Assembly: GCF_002875945.1 (NCBI RefSeq)
Contig: NZ_MCZK01000006.1
Location: 1-64,000 of the forward strand
Length of the DNA: 64,000 nt
Direction: 5' to 3'
DNA from: Vibrio lentus
GTDB taxonomy: Bacteria; Pseudomonadota; Gammaproteobacteria; Enterobacterales; Vibrionaceae
Part shown: positions 34,301-42,339 of the stretch, piece after piece
Numbering within the stretch: position 1 is the stretch's first letter
How the letters are laid out: the number at the start of each line of letters is the position of its first letter
Made by a program: the position numbers and the translations under genes
The notes under the pieces: generated by a model
The model's input: only the letters and a program-made list of their open reading frames with translations
Told to the model about the DNA's origin: nothing
Database searches by the model: none

Positions 34301-34766
34301 TCTGTTGCGTGAGCAAACTGAGATAGAAATGCGCCTACCTGCGTTATTGCCAGATGACTATATCCCAGACATCAATACTCGATTATCGACCTATAAACGT
34401 ATTGCGAGCGTAAGTGACACTGATGAACTGGCAGAGCTAAAAGTTGAGCTGATCGACCGCTTTGGTAGTCTTCCTGATGCAACCAAGAACTTATTATCAG
34501 TTTCTGAGCTAAAATTAGCCGCTGCGTCGATTAAGGCGAAGAAAATTGAAGCTCACGACAAGGGCGGATTCTTAGAATTCTACCCAGATGCTGACATAAA
34601 CCCGGCCTACCTTGTTAAACTATTGCAATCCCAACCGCAAAAGTTTTCAATGGAAGGACCAACAAAGTTCAAGTTTACGATACCATTGGTAGACAGACGG
34701 AAACGAATTCAATTTGTTAGTGATTTATTGGGCGAATTCAGACAGAACTTGCTGCCTTCGGCATAA
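31305..34766 (+). CDS. mfd: Transcription-repair coupling factor Mfd
   Basis: Mfd removes RNA polymerase stalled at DNA lesions and recruits UvrA. The 1153 residues show the UvrB-homology N-terminal modules (about 20-340), the CarD-like RNA-polymerase interaction domain (about 475-560, including PGQPVVHIDHGIGRY), RecG-like motor domains with Walker A GDVGFGKTE near 630 and DEEHRFG near 731, LTATPIPRTL, and the C-terminal TRCF domain. Mfd is coupled to plzB upstream by a 6-bp gap, and csiV follows 62 bp downstream. Confidence 0.98.
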   Translation: MTKQSIFTLPKLKGAGDKKHIGNLVGSSLALAIAKLAEQHNSHTLLAVPDPQIALKLQSEIEQFTSHEVALFPDWETLPYDSFSPHQEIISDRIARLYALPTLKDGITIVPISTLLQRQSPRDFLLQHTLMVKTGDLYSLEKLRLQLEKSGYRYVDQVFGPGEYASRGSILDLFPMGSKDPYRIDFFDDEIDTIRTFDPENQRSIEDISEIRLLPAHEFPTSESAIEDFRIRWRQQFDARREPESVYMQVSKGTWPAGIEYWQPLFFDHTETLFDYVADEAQLLVLGDVETAVDAFLTDVDYRYEQRGVDPLRPLLSPEQLWLKKDELFAHFKQKPQVNLSLDTIEEKAGRINLPVASLPDLSVQHQNKEPLANLRKFTEAFDGKVVFSVESEGRREALSELLSGIKVRPSEVENLDAAIKAKDKFSLILGSAEHGFIQEEQSIALICESDLLGDRVVQRRKKDKKSVNSDTVIRHLAELKPGQPVVHIDHGIGRYIGLQTLEAGGMKTEYVTLEYQNDAKLYVPVASLNLIGRYSGGAEDSAPLHKLGGEAWQKARKRAAEKVRDVAAELLDVYAKRELKPGYKFVLDRGQYATFKSGFPFEETDDQAMAINAVMSDMCQAKAMDRLVCGDVGFGKTEVAMRAAFVCTDNDKQVAVLVPTTLLAQQHFENFRDRFANLPIRVEVLSRFKSAKEQKLIMQDVADGKVDILVGTHKLLSSEIKFQDLGLLVVDEEHRFGVRQKEKVKAMRADVDILTLTATPIPRTLNMAMSGMRDLSIIATPPARRLAIKTFVRESDDAVVREAVLREIMRGGQVYFLHNQVDTIEKTAESLQKLIPEARVTVAHGQMRERELERIMNDFYHQRFNLLVCTTIIETGIDVPTANTILMDRADNLGLAQLHQLRGRVGRSHHQAYAYMLTPHPKAMSKDAIKRLDAIASLEDLGAGFTLATHDLEIRGAGELLGDEQSGQIQSVGFTLYMEMLEQAVEALKEGREPSLDDLLREQTEIEMRLPALLPDDYIPDINTRLSTYKRIASVSDTDELAELKVELIDRFGSLPDATKNLLSVSELKLAAASIKAKKIEAHDKGGFLEFYPDADINPAYLVKLLQSQPQKFSMEGPTKFKFTIPLVDRRKRIQFVSDLLGEFRQNLLPSA

Positions 34767-34828
34767 AACCCAATCCACTGCACATATAAATTATCCAGCC
34801 GTAACAGCGGCTGGAAGACGGAGTAAAA

Positions 34829-35596
34829 ATGAAAAGACTGATCCCACTGCTACTATTGTTCGTCTCACTGCCAAGTTTGGCTCAGAGACAATTTGATATA
34901 GAAGTGATCATTTTCAAGCGCGCAGTTGATGCAGAAAAAGTCAACGAGTCTTGGCCGAACACTCAGCCGAAGATTTCACTTGAGCGCGTTGGTTCATTTC
35001 AAGATACCCAATACCGCTCAAAGAAAGGCGTACAAATGCTGCCTTACTCAGAGTACAAGCTAACGCCTCAGAAAGACAAACTGCGCAAGCACGCTGGCTT
35101 TGAAGTTCTGATGCATACCGCTTGGCGTCAAGGCGACCAAGGTAAGAGCTCGGCACCTGTTTTCCATATTCAAGCAGGCAAAGACTTCTCTAAAGATTTC
35201 AATGCAGATGGTTCTGAAAAAGGTGCTATCACCGCAGGCAGTGCCGATGGATTCAAAGAAGAGACCATTGATAAGCCACTCTACGAACTAGACGGTAAGC
35301 TACAGATCTACGTACAGCATTACCTATACGCTGAAACCACACTAGATTTAAAAGCGCCAAGCGTTCGTGAAGTGACTCTGAAAGAACAGCCTATTGAGTT
35401 AGACACACCAGTAAGCGGTGCAGACAGCAATGTTCAAGTGGGCAACTTAACTGAGATCTCACCGACAGTGCAGGTAGAAGAATTCCTTAAGAGCTACCGC
35501 ATGGATCAAAAGCGTCGTATGCGTAGTACAGAAACTCACTACCTTGATCACCCACTTCTGGGCATGGTGATTCAAGTTAGACGTGTAGCTCAGTAA
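34829..35596 (+). CDS. csiV: Peptidoglycan-binding protein CsiV
   Basis: CsiV is a periplasmic, peptidoglycan-binding factor needed for PBP1A-mediated cell-wall synthesis in V. cholerae (VC1887, Moell et al. work; from memory). The 255-residue product has a clear signal peptide (MKRLIPLLLLFVSLPSLAQ) and the family core QFDIEVIIFKRA, then SWPNTQP, and a C-terminal LDHPLLGMVIQVRRV. Location just after mfd matches V. cholerae. Its partner activator LpoA is not in this window; LpoB-like is at 39.8 kb, so two arms of PBP1 control are near each other. Confidence 0.88.
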   Translation: MKRLIPLLLLFVSLPSLAQRQFDIEVIIFKRAVDAEKVNESWPNTQPKISLERVGSFQDTQYRSKKGVQMLPYSEYKLTPQKDKLRKHAGFEVLMHTAWRQGDQGKSSAPVFHIQAGKDFSKDFNADGSEKGAITAGSADGFKEETIDKPLYELDGKLQIYVQHYLYAETTLDLKAPSVREVTLKEQPIELDTPVSGADSNVQVGNLTEISPTVQVEEFLKSYRMDQKRRMRSTETHYLDHPLLGMVIQVRRVAQ

Positions 35597-35638
35597 GTTA
35601 CTTGCCGATTCGGCTATAATTACACAAACAATTCAAAC

Positions 35639-35657
35639 CGCCCTCCTAGTGAGGGCG
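35639..35657 (+). terminator. csiV terminator
   Basis: 7-bp GC-rich stem CGCCCTC/GAGGGCG, 5-nt loop, TTTTATT tract. Confidence 0.75.
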
Positions 35658-35732
35658 TTTTATTAAGTGCTATCTATCTTTATTTTGTACTGAATCTTTT
35701 ATTCAGTACTTACATGTAATTCGGTATTTCTT

Positions 35733-36278
35733 ATGAGCCCTGACTTCCAGATAAATACTCAACACCTCAGCCTCAAAATTATTGAAGCGACAGACGCTCC
35801 AGAGTTTTCTCGGTTGATCCAAACATCCCCTAGCTTATTTCCCTGGGTAGACTGGTGCCACGATGCGTTCTCTATTGTAGAAGCCGAGAAATTCATTCTG
35901 GCTACCCGCTTAAATTGGGTAAAAGCAGACGCATTTGGATTTGGTATTTTTGAACGCCACAGCAATCAGCTGGTTGGAATGGTGGCAATCAATGAGCTTT
36001 ACCATACCTTCAATATGGCAAGTTTAGGCTATTGGGTTGGCGACGAATTTCAACGGAAAGGGATCGCGAAAGAAGCGATGTTGACCTTATTTGAGTTCTG
36101 CTTTGCCCAACTGAAACTAACGCGTTTAGAGATTGTTTGCGATACAGAAAACCTACCAAGCCAAAGGCTGATTGAGAAGTGTGGCGCAGAGCGTGAAACC
36201 ATTGCCAAGAACCGTTTTATCTTTAACGGCAAGCCAAAAGACGGCGTGGTTTATTCCGTGTTACCTCCAACCTCTTAA
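35733..36278 (+). CDS. RimJ/RimL-type GNAT acetyltransferase
   Basis: This is a 181-residue N-acetyltransferase of the RimL/RimJ group, which acetylate ribosomal-protein N-termini or other amines. Motif A is DEFQRKGIAKEAM (about 108-120), the acetyl-CoA pyrophosphate loop, and motif B is RLEIVCDTENLPSQRLIEKCGA. The start MSPDFQINTQHLSLKII and the WVDWCHDAFS region resemble RimL. Substrate cannot be decided from sequence. A bidirectional terminator follows. Confidence 0.85.
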   Translation: MSPDFQINTQHLSLKIIEATDAPEFSRLIQTSPSLFPWVDWCHDAFSIVEAEKFILATRLNWVKADAFGFGIFERHSNQLVGMVAINELYHTFNMASLGYWVGDEFQRKGIAKEAMLTLFEFCFAQLKLTRLEIVCDTENLPSQRLIEKCGAERETIAKNRFIFNGKPKDGVVYSVLPPTS

Positions 36279-36326
36279 GTTCTTTAGTTCTTTAGTAAGC
36301 ATAAACAGCACATCATCGACACGATC

Positions 36327-36354
36327 AAAAAAGAGCTCCGAAGAGCTCTTTTTT
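36327..36354. terminator. Bidirectional terminator between the GNAT gene and ndh
   Basis: Perfect 12-bp stem AAAAAAGAGCTC (36327-36338) with 36343-36354, CGAA loop. Confidence 0.9.
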
Positions 36355-36377
36355 ATTCGCAGAAAATCACCAAGTAA

Positions 36378-37667
36378 TTAGTGCAGCTTTAGGTTTGGAC
36401 GCAACACACGGTTGATTCGGCCTACCAACATCATTAATGACGTTTTGATGATGCCATGAAGCGCGACTTGGTGCATTCGATACAGCGAGATGTATACCAC
36501 ACGAGCAATGCGACCTTCGACCATCATTGAGCCTTTAGTCAGGTTACCCATCAGGCTACCTACCGTAGAGAAACGGCTTAGTGAAACAAGCGAGCCTTTG
36601 TCTTTGTAGACATAATCTTTCAGGTCACGACCGTTCAGTTTAGCAATGATGTTGCTGAATGCGCAGCTTGCCATTTGGTGAGCCGCTTGTGCACGAGGTG
36701 GTACAAATGAACCGTCCGCCTGTGTACATTGTGCCAAGTCACCGATAGCAAAGATGTTGTCATCAAGCGTGGTTTGCAGTGTATTTTTCACAACCAATTG
36801 GTTGATACGATTAGTCTCAAGACCGCCAATATCTTTCAGGAAATCTGGTGCTTTGATACCCGCAGCCCAAACCATGATTTGCGCTGGAATCTTATCGCCA
36901 TCTTTGGTTGTTAGGCCTTCAGAATCAGCCTGAGTCACCATAGTGTTAGTACGCACGTTAACACCAAGCTTAGTTAGCTCAGAATGCGCTGCGCTCGAAA
37001 TACGAGGTGGTAGAGCTGGAAGGATTCGCTCACCCGCTTCAACAAGGTTAACATTCAGCTTGCTTGAATCTAGATCACCAAAACCGTAAGTTCGAAGCTC
37101 TTTCACAGCGTTGTGCAGTTCAGCAGAAAGCTCTACACCTGTCGCACCAGCACCAACAATCGCGATATCCACAGTGCCTTGACCGTTCTTAGCGTGAAGT
37201 TTTAAGAACTGGTTATTCATTTCCGTACGGAAACGGTGAGCTTGTTCTGGGCTATCAAGGAAAATACAGTTGTCACGAACGCCAGGAGTGTTGAAGTCAT
37301 TTGACGTTGAACCAATTGCCATCACTAGAATGTCATATTCCAGTTCACGGCTTGGCATCAGCAATTCACCGTGATCATCTTTCAGTTCGCTCAGTGCAAT
37401 CACTTTACGCTCACGATCGATGTCGTTCAGGCTGCCCATTTGGAAATCGAAGTAATGGTTTTTTGCATGTGCGCGGTAGCTTAATGCATCAACACCTTCG
37501 TCCAATGAACCTGTTGCTACTTCATGAAGTAATGGTTTCCATAGGTGGCTTGCTTTACGGTCAACCAGAGTAATCTGGGCACGTTTTTTACGACCTAAAG
37601 TGCGGCCTAGCTTAGTTGCTAGTTCTAAACCACCAGCACCACCGCCTACTACGATAATTTTTGTCAC
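36378..37667 (-). CDS. ndh: Type II NADH dehydrogenase
   Basis: Ndh is a non-proton-pumping, peripheral-membrane NADH:quinone oxidoreductase. The 429 residues show the FAD-binding [10 protein letters not shown] loop (about 8-17), the NADH-binding [14 protein letters not shown] loop (about 171-184), and the second FAD motif [10 protein letters not shown]. The C-terminal hydrophobic amphipathic region ([14 protein letters not shown]) mediates membrane attachment. A perfect FNR-type site lies about 270 bp upstream; FNR represses ndh in E. coli under anaerobiosis. The gene ends at a terminator shared with the GNAT gene. Confidence 0.97.
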   Translation of the reverse strand: MTKIIVVGGGAGGLELATKLGRTLGRKKRAQITLVDRKASHLWKPLLHEVATGSLDEGVDALSYRAHAKNHYFDFQMGSLNDIDRERKVIALSELKDDHGELLMPSRELEYDILVMAIGSTSNDFNTPGVRDNCIFLDSPEQAHRFRTEMNNQFLKLHAKNGQGTVDIAIVGAGATGVELSAELHNAVKELRTYGFGDLDSSKLNVNLVEAGERILPALPPRISSAAHSELTKLGVNVRTNTMVTQADSEGLTTKDGDKIPAQIMVWAAGIKAPDFLKDIGGLETNRINQLVVKNTLQTTLDDNIFAIGDLAQCTQADGSFVPPRAQAAHQMASCAFSNIIAKLNGRDLKDYVYKDKGSLVSLSRFSTVGSLMGNLTKGSMMVEGRIARVVYISLYRMHQVALHGIIKTSLMMLVGRINRVLRPNLKLH

Positions 37668-37934
37668 AATGACAATCCTCTACAAAATGAATAAATGGGG
37701 TTCGGCTCGATTACTCCAACCGATAAATTCTATGTATCTACTCGGCCTTAAATGCGAAGGCTGTTATAAATAGGATAACCGCGAAAAAGAATAACGACAG
37801 CTCACCGAGTAGTTAGAGGGATTACAAGCAACAAACATTGGCTTGTTGCTTTGCTCACGTGGATAAAAAAGGTGACTACCTGAGAGGTAGAGCACAAATA
37901 ATGGGCAAGTTTTATCACTCGCTCTCAATTTTTC

Positions 37935-37948
37935 TTGATATTTATCAA
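37935..37948. promoter_or_regulatory. Candidate FNR-binding site upstream of ndh
   Basis: TTGATATTTATCAA is a perfect match to the FNR consensus TTGAT-N4-ATCAA. It lies 268-281 bp upstream of the ndh start codon. FNR repression of ndh is established in E. coli; the function here is inferred. Confidence 0.7.
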
Positions 37949-38130
37949 AATATTTTGCTTGGGAACATTATATATAGCAATAAGATGACCGCAACAAAAA
38001 TCCTTACCCTCAATGAGGATTCGGGGATAATTAGTTAACGTTTGCGCAAGCTTATCGATAAATGCGTAAACTCATCGATAAAACATATACAACTGTTTTA
38101 TCAATGCCAGTTTCTAGGATTCAGATGTAA

Positions 38131-38160
38131 AAAAGCAGCACTCAAATGAGTGCTGCTTTT
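38131..38160 (-). terminator. ycfP/thiK terminator
   Basis: Perfect 14-bp stem (38131-38144 with 38147-38160). On the minus strand it is followed by a T-tract after the ycfP stop codon. Confidence 0.88.
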
Positions 38161-38178
38161 ATAAAATAGAAGGGTGAA

Positions 38179-38718
38179 TTAGGCGTTTTTAAACGCTTTC
38201 ATTGCTTGAAGATGTTGAGAGATCTTTTTAAATTTATGACTCTCTTTTTCATCCCAGATTACCTCGTAGTAATCGCCAAGTTCAGCTTCCGTTCGCGTAT
38301 TGTCGTGAATTTCATCTTCACGAGACAACACAACCAAACAGCGTCCCTTGTTTTTCATACGATACTGAGCGACACACTTAGTCGCAATATCTTCATACTC
38401 TTCAGGACGGTCAATTCGACCCACCATATTGTTCTCTGGTTGCAGATTAGGGTTGAAAACCACCTGCTTAATCCCACATAAGAAACCAATACGCTCTGAC
38501 CAAAAACCCCCTAAACCAACACCACAGATAATGGGATGTGGATCATCAGATTGTTCTATCACTTTATGCACTTCTTTAAGAAGATGCTGCATATCGTGCT
38601 TTGGATGCAAAGTACTGTAGTTGATGAAACGAACGTCATCATCAATGAATTGCAACTGCAGTATTTTTTCGTGATTGCCCGGGCTAGTTGAGTCGAAGCC
38701 ATGTAGATAAATAATCAT
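38179..38718 (-). CDS. ycfP: YcfP-type alpha/beta-hydrolase-fold protein
   Basis: The 179-residue product closely resembles E. coli Ycf[19 protein letters not shown] at the start, [31 protein letters not shown], and [17 protein letters not shown] at the end. YcfP is a UPF0227 alpha/beta-hydrolase-like protein without a proven substrate. The nucleophile position reads GVGLGG instead of GxSxG, so classical esterase activity is doubtful. It is downstream of thiK; in enterobacteria nagZ lies between the two but is absent here. Confidence 0.93.
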   Translation of the reverse strand: MIIYLHGFDSTSPGNHEKILQLQFIDDDVRFINYSTLHPKHDMQHLLKEVHKVIEQSDDPHPIICGVGLGGFWSERIGFLCGIKQVVFNPNLQPENNMVGRIDRPEEYEDIATKCVAQYRMKNKGRCLVVLSREDEIHDNTRTEAELGDYYEVIWDEKESHKFKKISQHLQAMKAFKNA

Positions 38719-38826
38719 TAGTACCTCCCTGTTGAATATTGGTACGTTTTAATTAATCTAACATGAAAAATAAGGTTTTAAAGGGAACACCAACGAAATT
38801 ATATTTTTCACTTCCTAAACGTGATC

Positions 38827-39681
38827 CTAGCTACAGAAAGTGTGACTCAATAACTCAGCTTCACGCAGATAACTTTCATCGCCCCAGAGTTGATGTGCCA
38901 GTAAATACCACAACATGGCCATCATTCGACTTCGAGGCAACCAAGCCTCTACACCATCAAGCCAAGGCTGAACATCATGAATGCCTCTTAGCTGGCAGTA
39001 CTTATTAACCGCTTCGATAACTGGCACCTCAGCAGCCGCAATCGTTAAGGTCAAGTCGAGCCTAGGGTCTGCTAGCGCCGCGTACTCCCAGTCAATGATC
39101 TTAATCCCACCTTGGTTCTTCACAAGGTTATAGCCACCGAGATCAAAATGACACAAAGACAGGTCAACACTTGGGATACTTGGAGCCACCCGCCACTCTT
39201 GATAAATCTTGGTGCAGATTTCAGTCTTATGAATCGCATCAAGTTGAAGCCAGTAATGATCGACTCGCGCTGTGAAACTGAACGGTTGGAGCGGCAATCG
39301 CGCGGTATTAACCAAATGCACCGAGATCAGCGTCTTCAACAAATCCTCAAGCTCTAAGCCTTCGTAAAGAGTCTCACCCGCAATCCATTCAACCAATAAG
39401 CCTTGCTCATTGACCACTATTGGACTTGGCCCAATACCTAGCCGCTCAATTGCAGAGAGCACTTGATACTCTTCATGACGAGAGATAAAGAAGGCTTTGG
39501 TGATCGGTGTGATTGGACGCCAAACATACGCAGTGCCATCGGCTAACACCAACTTCCAACATCGATTGGTCAAACCGCCTGTCAGCGTCTGTGCTCTAAC
39601 CCGTGGTTCAGAAAAGTAACCATCCAGCGAACTCAAACTGGTATCAAGAAGCTTAGCCTCAGCCCAAGAAAAAATTGCCAT
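38827..39681 (-). CDS. thiK: Thiamine kinase (APH-fold)
   Basis: ThiK salvages thiamine by phosphorylating it to thiamine phosphate. The 284 residues adopt the aminoglycoside-phosphotransferase/choline-kinase fold. The catalytic Brenner motif is HFDLGGYN with H178, D180 and N185, and the metal-binding Asp197 lies in IIDWEYAALADPRLD. The N-terminal LTGGLTNRCWKL is the glycine-rich loop. The position between lpoB and ycfP matches E. coli. A terminator (39718-39748) separates it from lpoB, so expression relies on read-through or an internal promoter. Confidence 0.85.
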   Translation of the reverse strand: MAIFSWAEAKLLDTSLSSLDGYFSEPRVRAQTLTGGLTNRCWKLVLADGTAYVWRPITPITKAFFISRHEEYQVLSAIERLGIGPSPIVVNEQGLLVEWIAGETLYEGLELEDLLKTLISVHLVNTARLPLQPFSFTARVDHYWLQLDAIHKTEICTKIYQEWRVAPSIPSVDLSLCHFDLGGYNLVKNQGGIKIIDWEYAALADPRLDLTLTIAAAEVPVIEAVNKYCQLRGIHDVQPWLDGVEAWLPRSRMMAMLWYLLAHQLWGDESYLREAELLSHTFCS

Positions 39682-39717
39682 TGCTCATTCCCTATAAACG
39701 TTTCCATTTCCCTACAA

Positions 39718-39748
39718 AAAAGACACTGACCAAAAGCCAGTGTCTTTT
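39718..39748 (-). terminator. lpoB terminator
   Basis: 11-bp stem AAAAGACACTG (39718-39728) with 39738-39748; a T-run follows on the minus strand. Confidence 0.83.
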
Positions 39749-39835
39749 ATTAACAGCACATCATGTACTGCATTGGCGTGTGACCAAATCAAACGCTGTC
39801 TTTACCGGCTGCGTTTGGTTGGCAAGTAAGCGAGA

Positions 39836-40426
39836 TTAAAGACCCAGTAGGCTCTTCGATTGTTGCTTACGGATTTCAGTCTCGTCAGCCCATTCAATCA
39901 AGCCAGACTCAAGATCCATTAGACGCATTGTCATTTTGTAGTATACGTCTTCATCGCTACCGTCTTTCTTAACGATGCTTGATAGGTTGCCGTACAGCAT
40001 GTACTGAGCACCAACCATTTTACCGAACTGGATTGCTGAGCTTTGGTTTACAAGCTCATCGTTGTTTTGGAAGTTCAGTTGGTCACGAACAGACTCTACA
40101 CGGTCCATATCAACGAAACGGAACTTACCAGAGTTCAGCATTTTAGTACTGATAGTGTCTGTGATTGACTCAGTATCGATGTGCTCACTGGTTTTGTTCT
40201 TAATGCGTTCTACGAATACGATTGGACGCTGCTCACGTGTGATGTAAGAAACAGAACCAGAAGCCATCATGCTATCGACCATTTCGCCAGCAATCGTTTG
40301 AAGATCTGTTGAACCGAAATCGATTGTTGTGGTTTCTACTGCTTGTGCATCACCGTAGCTTACCTTGTTTGAACAACCGCCTAAAATAACCGCTAAACCT
40401 AGTAGCGTAATGACACTCTTTTTCAT
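39836..40426 (-). CDS. lpoB: Penicillin-binding protein activator LpoB
   Basis: LpoB is an outer-membrane lipoprotein that activates the bifunctional peptidoglycan synthase PBP1b. The 196-residue product has a lipobox ending GGC (C18). It then has the FlgN/LpoB-like periplasmic domain: TTIDFGSTDLQTIAGEMVDSM, VFVERIKNKTSEHIDTE, MVGAQYMLYGNL, and YKMTMRLMDLESGLIEW. E. coli LpoB has a longer Pro-rich linker; the linker here is short. It lies with ycfL and a COG3014 lipoprotein, all envelope lipoproteins. Whether Vibrio PBP1b uses it strictly is inference. Confidence 0.92.
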   Translation of the reverse strand: MKKSVITLLGLAVILGGCSNKVSYGDAQAVETTTIDFGSTDLQTIAGEMVDSMMASGSVSYITREQRPIVFVERIKNKTSEHIDTESITDTISTKMLNSGKFRFVDMDRVESVRDQLNFQNNDELVNQSSAIQFGKMVGAQYMLYGNLSSIVKKDGSDEDVYYKMTMRLMDLESGLIEWADETEIRKQQSKSLLGL

Positions 40427-40564
40427 TTTGTTTCCTCAACTTATCACTGAGCGGGGTTACCCTCACTCTTAAATTCTTATATTAGCGAATCAATGAATCC
40501 GCTTTCTGTAGCCCGAATCGATATTAACTCGAGCTCACTTTAACTATGTCTATTCTCGTAGAGC

Positions 40565-40948
40565 TTACTGCTCTCGGAACTGAACTCGGAACTGAGTTGC
40601 TTTCGGGTTTACCGACACTTCCGACAACGAAATACTTTCAAAGCCACGAACAATCGCTTGCTTCCAAGGGCCTTGCTTTAAGTTGACCTCAAGCCCAGCA
40701 TCGTCGTACCAGTAGAAACGATAAAGGATATGTTGATCGCCTTTATAGTTACTGTTTAAACGCACAATACCTCTTGTGTGACCATCAATTTGATCAGTGC
40801 GGATATCATCAACCACAAGTCGACTGCCTAGCACGTTGTCACCAAAGAATACGTTTTGAGTTAGGCTATCAACCCTTACGCCTGCTGTGTTATCAGCACA
40901 ACCAGCCAGAGCGATGACCGCTGCTACGCTCACTAACCACTTTTTCAT
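40565..40948 (-). CDS. ycfL: YcfL-family lipoprotein
   Basis: This 127-residue lipoprotein of the YcfL/DUF1425 family has a lipobox LAGC (C17). The mature part has the beta-rich core NVLGSRLVVDDIRTDQIDGHTRGIVRLNSN, then LYRFYWYDDAGLEV and FRVQFREQ. The function is not established, but synteny with hinT, lpoB and a COG3014 lipoprotein is conserved. It overlaps the upstream lipoprotein gene by one base (40948), so they are translationally coupled. Confidence 0.88.
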   Translation of the reverse strand: MKKWLVSVAAVIALAGCADNTAGVRVDSLTQNVFFGDNVLGSRLVVDDIRTDQIDGHTRGIVRLNSNYKGDQHILYRFYWYDDAGLEVNLKQGPWKQAIVRGFESISLSEVSVNPKATQFRVQFREQ

Positions 40949-42339
40949 TACAGCCTCCCTAGCTGTTTATGCCACATTGTTGCGTTATTGCCTTGTCGAG
41001 AAATCCAAACCAAGGTGGTCTGCCCTTCTCTAATATCAAAGTCATACGTTCTAGCACCCGCTTCTAACGTATATTGACCGCTATTTGCTACAAACGTGCT
41101 GCTCTTGATCTCTGCGGGTAAAGATTGCCAGCTGCGCGTGTCTGGTTGTTCCGTAAAGGTATTCCAAACATTGAACAGAATGTTACCGACATCGTTGCCT
41201 TGGGTCGCTTCTTTACGAATGCGATCTTTCGCGACGACACGCAGTGCTTGGCGAATAACAATACTCGTCATGCGCTCAGATAAATCGTTTTGAGCCATTG
41301 CGTTTACATCCGTGATCAAGTGTTCTTGTAACGGTTGTCCACTGATTCGTAAGGCAGAAAAACGCTCTACGTTTTGGCTCGGATAATATGGCAGCGCCAG
41401 AGAATATATTGCCCCTTGATCGCGACTGTCATAAATAGGTAAATCTAAACGCCAGCTGTCCATGGCTTGAACCGCGCTCTGCTCTTGCAGCACAATCACA
41501 CGGCCTTGACCGCTGCCAATCTTAGACGATTGTTTGTAGCGTTTTTCAAGTGTCGCTAAATCTTGTCGCATTCCTAAACGAGCGGCTGTTGCCATGGTTC
41601 TATCAATAATTTCTTGGTTCTCTGGCATCACGGCCAAAGCACGTCGATAATCTACATAGGCGCTGTTTAAGTCATTTGATGCTTCATAAAGCAGACCCGA
41701 TAAAAACATCAGATACGCGTTCTGTACTGACTGCAGCTTTTTACCCGCGTCGGGGTAATTCGCAAGGATACTACCCACATTGGCAGACAAACCCTGCTTC
41801 TTCGCATCGTTGGCTGCACTTTCTAATTCAGCTTCACGTTGCTTCTTCGCTTGTTCTTGAACTTGGTTGGCGCGACGCATTTCGATCACCGCACCTTCTA
41901 AATCGTTCTTCTTGAGATAATTTAAACCGAGATAGAGATGAAGAAAGCCTAACTCGTAATCAGGCGGTACATACTCGGTAATATTATCATTCACAGCCAA
42001 CGCACCCACACTGGTTGCACTGTCTGAAATAGAAATCACGGCTTTGTTTTGTTGATCTTTTACTGCCTGATCAGCCAATTCAAACGAAGACTTACTCTCA
42101 GGGTATTTTTGATCCAGCAGATTAATTCTGCCTCTTTCAAAGTTATCAAGGATATCGCCCGCTGCGTAATCTGGTAACTCTTGTTGAGCCTCTGAATAAT
42201 CCCCAGATTTCACTGCTTGATAGATATCTTTGTTTTGCGCGCTGTAATGACTGAACAGGCTACCTGCAGACATACTCGCACAACCCGCGGTCAACGCCGA
42301 TAATAGGGCAATGGAAGCGAATCTTAACTGTTGCTTCAC
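40948..42339 (-). CDS. COG3014-family TPR lipoprotein
   Basis: This 463-residue lipoprotein has signal peptide and lipobox LTAGC (C20), then a helical TPR-like part to about residue 265 (GDYSEAQQEL, LHLYLGLNYLKKNDLEGAVIEMRRANQVQEQAK, ALAVMPENQEIIDRT), and a beta-rich C-terminal domain ending AGARTYDFDIREGQTTLVWIS. It is the COG3014 family, found next to ycfL and lpoB in Vibrio and some relatives, with no established activity. Context suggests a role in outer-membrane or cell-wall assembly (inference). Just upstream is a 264-bp inverted-repeat element, so its promoter lies in or before it. Confidence 0.82.
   Translation of the reverse strand: MKQQLRFASIALLSALTAGCASMSAGSLFSHYSAQNKDIYQAVKSGDYSEAQQELPDYAAGDILDNFERGRINLLDQKYPESKSSFELADQAVKDQQNKAVISISDSATSVGALAVNDNITEYVPPDYELGFLHLYLGLNYLKKNDLEGAVIEMRRANQVQEQAKKQREAELESAANDAKKQGLSANVGSILANYPDAGKKLQSVQNAYLMFLSGLLYEASNDLNSAYVDYRRALAVMPENQEIIDRTMATAARLGMRQDLATLEKRYKQSSKIGSGQGRVIVLQEQSAVQAMDSWRLDLPIYDSRDQGAIYSLALPYYPSQNVERFSALRISGQPLQEHLITDVNAMAQNDLSERMTSIVIRQALRVVAKDRIRKEATQGNDVGNILFNVWNTFTEQPDTRSWQSLPAEIKSSTFVANSGQYTLEAGARTYDFDIREGQTTLVWISRQGNNATMWHKQLGRL

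Larger units (their letters stand above)
37668..38178. promoter_or_regulatory. 511-bp ndh upstream region
   Basis: No convincing gene. It holds the ndh promoter, an FNR-type site (37935-37948), a 9-bp stem (37826-37834 with 37843-37851, AAGCAACAA arms), and two ATCGATAAA direct repeats exactly 20 bp apart (38054 and 38074). The ycfP terminator sits at 38131-38160. The distance from the FNR site to ndh suggests either a long 5' leader or a small RNA gene; neither can be shown here. Confidence 0.45.

Noticed and set aside
37838-38038. 66-residue plus-strand ORF in the ndh upstream region
   Set aside because: It covers the FNR-type site and a stem-loop, has no Shine-Dalgarno sequence and shows no protein-like pattern.
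38054-38082. ATCGATAAA repeats as a replication origin or DnaA boxes
   Set aside because: They do not match DnaA boxes and occur only twice.
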